Shown in pieces: positions 7,615 through 10,000 of a DNA stretch of 10,000 nt. Position 1 is the stretch's first letter, and every line of letters begins with the position of its first letter. Both the position numbers and the translations under genes were made by a program. The notes beneath the pieces are model-generated. The model saw only the letters and a program-made list of their open reading frames with translations. It had not been told where the DNA came from and ran no database searches. Where the stretch lies: assembly GCF_020217185.1 (NCBI RefSeq), contig NZ_JAIWNX010000053.1, forward strand, positions 1 to 10,000, given 5' to 3'. Source of the stretch: Asticcacaulis sp. (GTDB taxonomy: Bacteria > Pseudomonadota > Alphaproteobacteria > Caulobacterales > Caulobacteraceae).

Positions 7615-8283
7615 TTAATTTTTTGTCAGTTTGTCGTCGTCGTCATCGCCGAAATCGTCATCGGCGTCGTCGAAATCTTCATCGTCAAATTCGGCGTCCG
7701 CATCGTCGCCGAAATCGAGGTCTTCGTCCTCTTCCTCATCATCTTCGCCCTGCTCGCGGCGAAGGGCGGCCTTTTCGGCGCCGATCTTGAGCAGCTCGTC
7801 ATTGAGCACCAGCTTGGCGTCGATGATCCAGTCGAAGGGAATCATCGCCGTATCTTCCTCGCCTTCAAGGTCGATAGCGACGTATTCGCCGTCTTCGGTG
7901 CCATTCAGTATGCCGCGGAAGCGCTTGCGCCCTTCGGCCAGACGATCCAGCTCCAGACGCGCCTCAAGACCCGAATAGGTGTCGAAATCCTTCAGGCGGG
8001 TCAGCGGACGGTCGATACCGGGCGAGGACACTTCGAGAATATATTCGCCGGTGATAGGATCAGATTCTTCCAGCCAGGCCGACAGGGCGCGCGACAGGCG
8101 GGCGCACTGATTGACTGTGATGTCGCCGTCGGTCTTGCGCTCAGCCATAATCTGTAAACGACGCGCGCCGCCCGGCTTGTTCGAGCCCATCAGGCGCACG
8201 CGCACAATGTCGAGCCCCAACGCTTCGGCAATGGGGTCAAAGGCTTCGATCAGCTTGCGGTCTTCGGTGGTCTTGGCGCGCAA
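7615..8283 (-). CDS. rimP: Ribosome maturation factor RimP, TTG start
   Basis: RimP assists 30S subunit assembly and is typically encoded just before nusA. The N-terminal domain covers about residues 5-95, with the signature [12 protein letters not shown] (83-94). The SH3-like C-terminal domain covers about 97-165. A very acidic tail, about residues 179-217 and mostly Asp/Glu, makes the protein 222 residues against about 150 in E. coli; a disordered acidic tail could bind basic ribosomal proteins, which is inference. The start codon appears to be TTG (8281-8283): an in-frame TGA lies four codons upstream (8293-8295), GAGGA sits six bases before the TTG, and the next in-frame ATG is residue 32, inside the conserved domain. 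A rare start could limit expression. Fifteen bases separate it from nusA. Confidence 0.95.
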   Translation of the reverse strand: MRAKTTEDRKLIEAFDPIAEALGLDIVRVRLMGSNKPGGARRLQIMAERKTDGDITVNQCARLSRALSAWLEESDPITGEYILEVSSPGIDRPLTRLKDFDTYSGLEARLELDRLAEGRKRFRGILNGTEDGEYVAIDLEGEEDTAMIPFDWIIDAKLVLNDELLKIGAEKAALRREQGEDDEEEDEDLDFGDDADAEFDDEDFDDADDDFGDDDDDKLTKN

Positions 8284-8289
8284 AATAGG

Positions 8290-8294
8290 TCCTC
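8290..8294 (-). promoter_or_regulatory. Ribosome-binding site of rimP
   Basis: The minus strand reads GAGGA followed by six bases and TTG. It overlaps the upstream in-frame stop codon TGA (8293-8295) and supports the TTG start of rimP. Confidence 0.75.
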
Positions 8295-8324
8295 AGATGG
8301 TTCGTCCGCTGCGTTTCGGGCAAC

Positions 8325-8357
8325 AAAAAAGCGGCTGGCCTTCTTGAGGGCCGCCGC
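8325..8357 (-). terminator. Intrinsic terminator or attenuator in the rimP-nusA-ylxR-infB leader
   Basis: Reading the minus strand, GCGGC-GGCC pairs with GGCC-A-GCCGC around an 8-base loop (5+4 bp, one bulged A), followed by TTTTTT (8325-8330). It lies downstream of the best promoter (8392-8420) and 41 bases before the rimP start. An upstream TGGCCTT (plus-strand 8366-8372) is perfectly complementary to AAGGCCA in the 3' arm (8336-8342), which would compete with the upper stem. It could also end the transcript of the cytochrome b gene upstream. Confidence 0.75.
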
Positions 8358-8391
8358 CGGGCCGCAAGGCCATTCGGACGATGTTGAGGTG

Positions 8392-8420
8392 CTTATAGAC
8401 CCTTGCCGCCGGTTTGCCAA
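8392..8420 (-). promoter_or_regulatory. Candidate promoter of the rimP-nusA-ylxR-infB operon
   Basis: The minus strand has TTGGCA (8415-8420), a 17-base spacer and TATAAG (8392-8397). Each hexamer matches the sigma70 consensus at five of six positions. It begins 27 bases past the stop of the upstream gene. Transcription would start near 8385, giving a leader of about 100 bases that contains the hairpin at 8325-8357. Confidence 0.65.
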
Positions 8421-8446
8421 GCCCAATAAACGGGCGGTCGCTGCCC

Positions 8447-9091
8447 CTACTTCATACGGATCAGGGGATAGAGGTCAAAATACTCCGCCGGCACGTGCAG
8501 GGCCGCCGTGTGGCCTGTGTAGAACATCATCAGCAACCACGTGGCGTATCCGCCAACTCCCACCGTTACGACCAGAAGCCCCCACGACACCGGCCGCAAG
8601 GTCTTTTTGAAAATGTCGAACAGGATGCAGCCCATATGCACAAACAGGGCGAAGATCGCCAGTCCGTAATAGGGGATAAGCGCATACATCCAGCCGCTCT
8701 GCATCAGGCCCGCGACGATGAGGTAGATATCGGTGTCCAAGGTCAGCAATTGACGCACATAGAAGATAAAGGCGACGTGGGTGAGGGCGAAAAAGGCGAT
8801 ATAGGTGCCTGAGGCCGCCTGAAGCTGATGCACGAAATCCTTCTTCTTCGCCCAGATTTCCCGCGCCAGCGCCCAGCCGGACAGTATCTGCACCAGAAAG
8901 GCCAGTAGCACGACCATCTCGACCACCGGGTGGCGATAGACCATGCGCGCCACGGCCATAAAAGCGATGTGGGTATCGAGCCCCTGCAAGCCAACAAAAT
9001 GGTTGGCCATGTGCAGGCACAGAAAGGCAAAGACAAACCCCGCCGAAACCTTATGCAGGCTTTCCATGGACGACCCCGTTACCCCGAACAT
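8447..9091 (-). CDS. Orphan SdhC-like cytochrome b membrane protein
   Basis: This 214-residue protein has five predicted membrane helices at about residues 15-33, 54-76, 94-113, 136-158 and 168-191. It resembles the single membrane anchor of Bacillus/Wolinella-type succinate dehydrogenase and fumarate reductase. Compared from memory with B. subtilis SdhC, SLHKVSAGFVFAFLCLHMAN aligns with its first helix (H27 to ligand His28), LQAASGTYIAFFALTH with LQRVTG...H (H105 to His113), and GLAIFALFVH with the last ligand (H152 to His155). The second-helix ligand (His70) appears to be Gln68 here. No flavoprotein or iron-sulfur subunit gene is next to it, so the partner and substrate are unknown. The frame starts at the ATG 9089-9091; an alternative ATG at 9065-9067 (residue 9, after ACGGGGTCGTCC) has a better upstream G-rich site. 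Membrane location is certain; the haem role is inferred. Confidence 0.75.
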   Translation of the reverse strand: MFGVTGSSMESLHKVSAGFVFAFLCLHMANHFVGLQGLDTHIAFMAVARMVYRHPVVEMVVLLAFLVQILSGWALAREIWAKKKDFVHQLQAASGTYIAFFALTHVAFIFYVRQLLTLDTDIYLIVAGLMQSGWMYALIPYYGLAIFALFVHMGCILFDIFKKTLRPVSWGLLVVTVGVGGYATWLLMMFYTGHTAALHVPAEYFDLYPLIRMK

Positions 9092-9104
9092 TAACCATAG
9101 TTAA
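9091..9104. promoter_or_regulatory. Possible CtrA-type half site / inverted repeat TTAAC-N4-GTTAA
   Basis: The plus strand reads TTAACCATAGTTAA, containing TTAACCAT, a CtrA half-site form described in Caulobacter, and a second TTAA. The spacing between TTAA elements is six, not the classical seven. It is also an inverted repeat. It overlaps the first possible ATG of the cytochrome b gene and lies 24 bases upstream of the second. Confidence 0.3.
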
Positions 9105-9172
9105 TACAGGCTAAAATGGGGGCGATGGCTACAGGTTTGCGTCAAACCGGGGTGAAATGCGGCCTTTTCGCG

Positions 9173-9886
9173 TCAATTTCGCGCGTGACGATAAAAGTCG
9201 AGGAAGACCGGCGCGCAATCGCCCAGCTTCTTCTCTTCATAACGCGTGGTCACGTGATCTGCGGGGGGCGTGTTCCATTCAGCTTGTGACTGGGCAGGCC
9301 AGTCAAAGGCGGCGTGCGCCGTGGCGCGCTCCAGCGTCCAGTCGGCGTAGTCGGCCCAGTCGGTGGCAAAGCGCAGACGCGCCCCGTCCTTCATCACACG
9401 CGCCAGAGCGTCCAGCGTTTCAGTCTGGATGAAGCGGCGCTTGTGGTGGCGGGCCTTGGGCCACGGATCGGGGAAGAGGATGAACACCTTATCAACCGAG
9501 GCCGCGTTCAGGCGGTCGATCACCGGGCGCGCATCGCCGGGCATCAGGCGTACATTGTTCAGACCGCGCTCATCGACATGGCGCAGCAGGGAGCCGACGC
9601 CATTGAGGAAGGGCTCGAAGCCGAGGATCAGCGCCTGAGGATTACGCTCGGCCTGTGCCGCCAGATGCTCCCCGCCGCCGAAGCCGATCTCCAGCCACAG
9701 CTCGCTGTAACCGCCAAGGTCTCCAGCAGCGAGTTGCGCGATCAGGGCGTCATTGACTTCGATGGTCGGCAGCAGGGTGTCGAACAGGTCGGCCTGACGC
9801 GGCTTCAACGTGCGCGACTTGATGCGCCCGAACGAGCGCATGGGCCCCCACGACGGCGAAATGGCGGGCGGTGTTTCGTCTGACAT
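9173..9886 (-). CDS. trmB: tRNA (guanine-N7)-methyltransferase TrmB
   Basis: TrmB uses S-adenosylmethionine to methylate N7 of guanine 46 in the variable loop of tRNAs. The 237-residue length is normal. The SAM-binding motif I is LWLEIGFGGGEH (63-74), followed by the acidic end of strand two (GFEPF, 89-93). The family signature FPDPWPKARHHKRR (138-151) and the C-terminal TRYE (214-217) are present, so the enzyme should be active. An N-terminal basic segment (SFGRIKSRTLKPRQ) is typical. The start is the ATG at 9884-9886, with AAGG about eight bases upstream. It lies 62 bases after metK, separated by a strong terminator, so it needs readthrough or its own promoter; I see no clear promoter in the gap. 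The pairing of a SAM-synthesising and a SAM-using gene is noteworthy, though functional coupling is inference. Confidence 0.97.
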   Translation of the reverse strand: MSDETPPAISPSWGPMRSFGRIKSRTLKPRQADLFDTLLPTIEVNDALIAQLAAGDLGGYSELWLEIGFGGGEHLAAQAERNPQALILGFEPFLNGVGSLLRHVDERGLNNVRLMPGDARPVIDRLNAASVDKVFILFPDPWPKARHHKRRFIQTETLDALARVMKDGARLRFATDWADYADWTLERATAHAAFDWPAQSQAEWNTPPADHVTTRYEEKKLGDCAPVFLDFYRHARN

Positions 9887-9893
9887 AGAGCGC

Positions 9894-9905
9894 CTTTTGC
9901 AAAAG
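9894..9905. repeat. 12-bp perfect palindrome CTTTTGCAAAAG
   Basis: This palindrome overlaps the T-run of the metK terminator and lies 7 bases before the trmB start codon. It could be a regulator site or simply the T-run followed by its chance complement. Confidence 0.3.
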
Positions 9906-9932
9906 CACCTCCTCTGAGGTCAGAGGAGGTGC
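9901..9932 (-). terminator. Intrinsic terminator of metK
   Basis: On the minus strand GCACCTCCTCTGA and TCAGAGGAGGTGC are perfectly complementary over 13 bp with a CC loop (12 bp if the loop is ACCT), followed by TTTT. It starts 17 bases past the metK stop. Its 3' arm carries AGGAGGT, but this is 21 bases from the trmB ATG, too far to act as its ribosome site. Confidence 0.85.
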
Positions 9933-9948
9933 CGGGAAAGCCGCTCTC

Positions 9949-10000
9949 TTAAAACTCGCGCTTAAGCGCGTCAACCAGATCGGTGCGCTCCCACGAGAAG
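9949..10000 (-). CDS. metK: S-adenosylmethionine synthetase, C-terminal fragment
   Basis: Only the last 16 residues, FSWERTDLVDALKREF, and the TAA stop (9949-9951) lie in the window. The (F)SWE-TD-V--LK ending is characteristic of alphaproteobacterial MetK, which makes S-adenosylmethionine from methionine and ATP. The frame is open to the window edge. The position upstream of trmB agrees with gene order I remember from Caulobacterales. The fragment is too short for domain evidence. Confidence 0.8.
   Translation of the reverse strand, partial: FSWERTDLVDALKREF

Noticed and set aside
5962..8157. A 731-codon open frame on the plus strand opposite nusA and rimP
   Set aside because: It spans three well-supported genes on the other strand, and its apparently hydrophobic parts are the complement of acidic codons.
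8284..8446. A tRNA gene in the rimP leader, as metY in E. coli
   Set aside because: No cloverleaf, T-loop GGTTCGA-type sequence or CCA end is visible on either strand.
9134..9148. TTGACGC and the small inverted repeat GGTTT-N5-AAACC between trmB and the cytochrome b gene
   Set aside because: TTGACGC matches a Caulobacter-type -35, but I found no -10 at an acceptable distance; the 5-bp stem has no T-run and is too short to call a terminator.
9908..9913. AGGAGG in the metK terminator as the trmB ribosome-binding site
   Set aside because: It is 21 bases from the trmB ATG and sits inside a stable stem; AAGG about eight bases upstream of the ATG is the more likely site.

Overview
The window looks like chromosomal DNA from an alphaproteobacterium, most plausibly Caulobacterales and perhaps Asticcacaulis-like. 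The evidence is protein content: a long, disordered IF2 N-terminus, a YlxR protein fused to an L7Ae-like domain, a RimP with an acidic tail, NusA with two C-terminal repeats, and the order metK-trmB-...-rimP-nusA-ylxR-infB. The taxonomic placement is inference. All recognisable genes lie on the minus strand, so transcription runs from high to low coordinates.

Right part (10000 to 8447): the last 16 codons of metK (SAM synthetase) end at a strong intrinsic terminator. Next come trmB (SAM-dependent tRNA m7G46 methyltransferase) and an orphan SdhC-like cytochrome b membrane protein. The latter seems to keep three of the four haem-ligand histidines of Bacillus-type SdhC.

Centre (8446 to 1919): this is the translation/transcription factor operon rimP-nusA-ylxR-infB. 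A good sigma70-type promoter (8392-8420) is followed, before rimP, by a hairpin plus T6 (8325-8357) and a competing upstream pairing, which looks like an attenuator. RimP uses a TTG start. ylxR starts inside the end of nusA behind a perfect AGGAGG. infB follows a 163-nt gap containing inverted repeats, encodes DRPQG repeats in its linker, and ends at a 9-bp terminator.

Left part (1918 to 1): a second terminator-like hairpin precedes a small, AT-richer putative lipoprotein gene of unknown function. purU (formyltetrahydrofolate deformylase) follows with a promoter-like sequence almost abutting its ATG, then the N-terminal part of an unrecognised protein that runs off the left edge. The common infB-rbfA-truB-rpsO-pnp continuation is absent here.

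The window is mostly core housekeeping. The best candidates for something new are the rimP-nusA leader attenuator, the orphan cytochrome b, and the double hairpin before the orphan lipoprotein. I found no CRISPR array, tRNA, rRNA, IS element or defence system.
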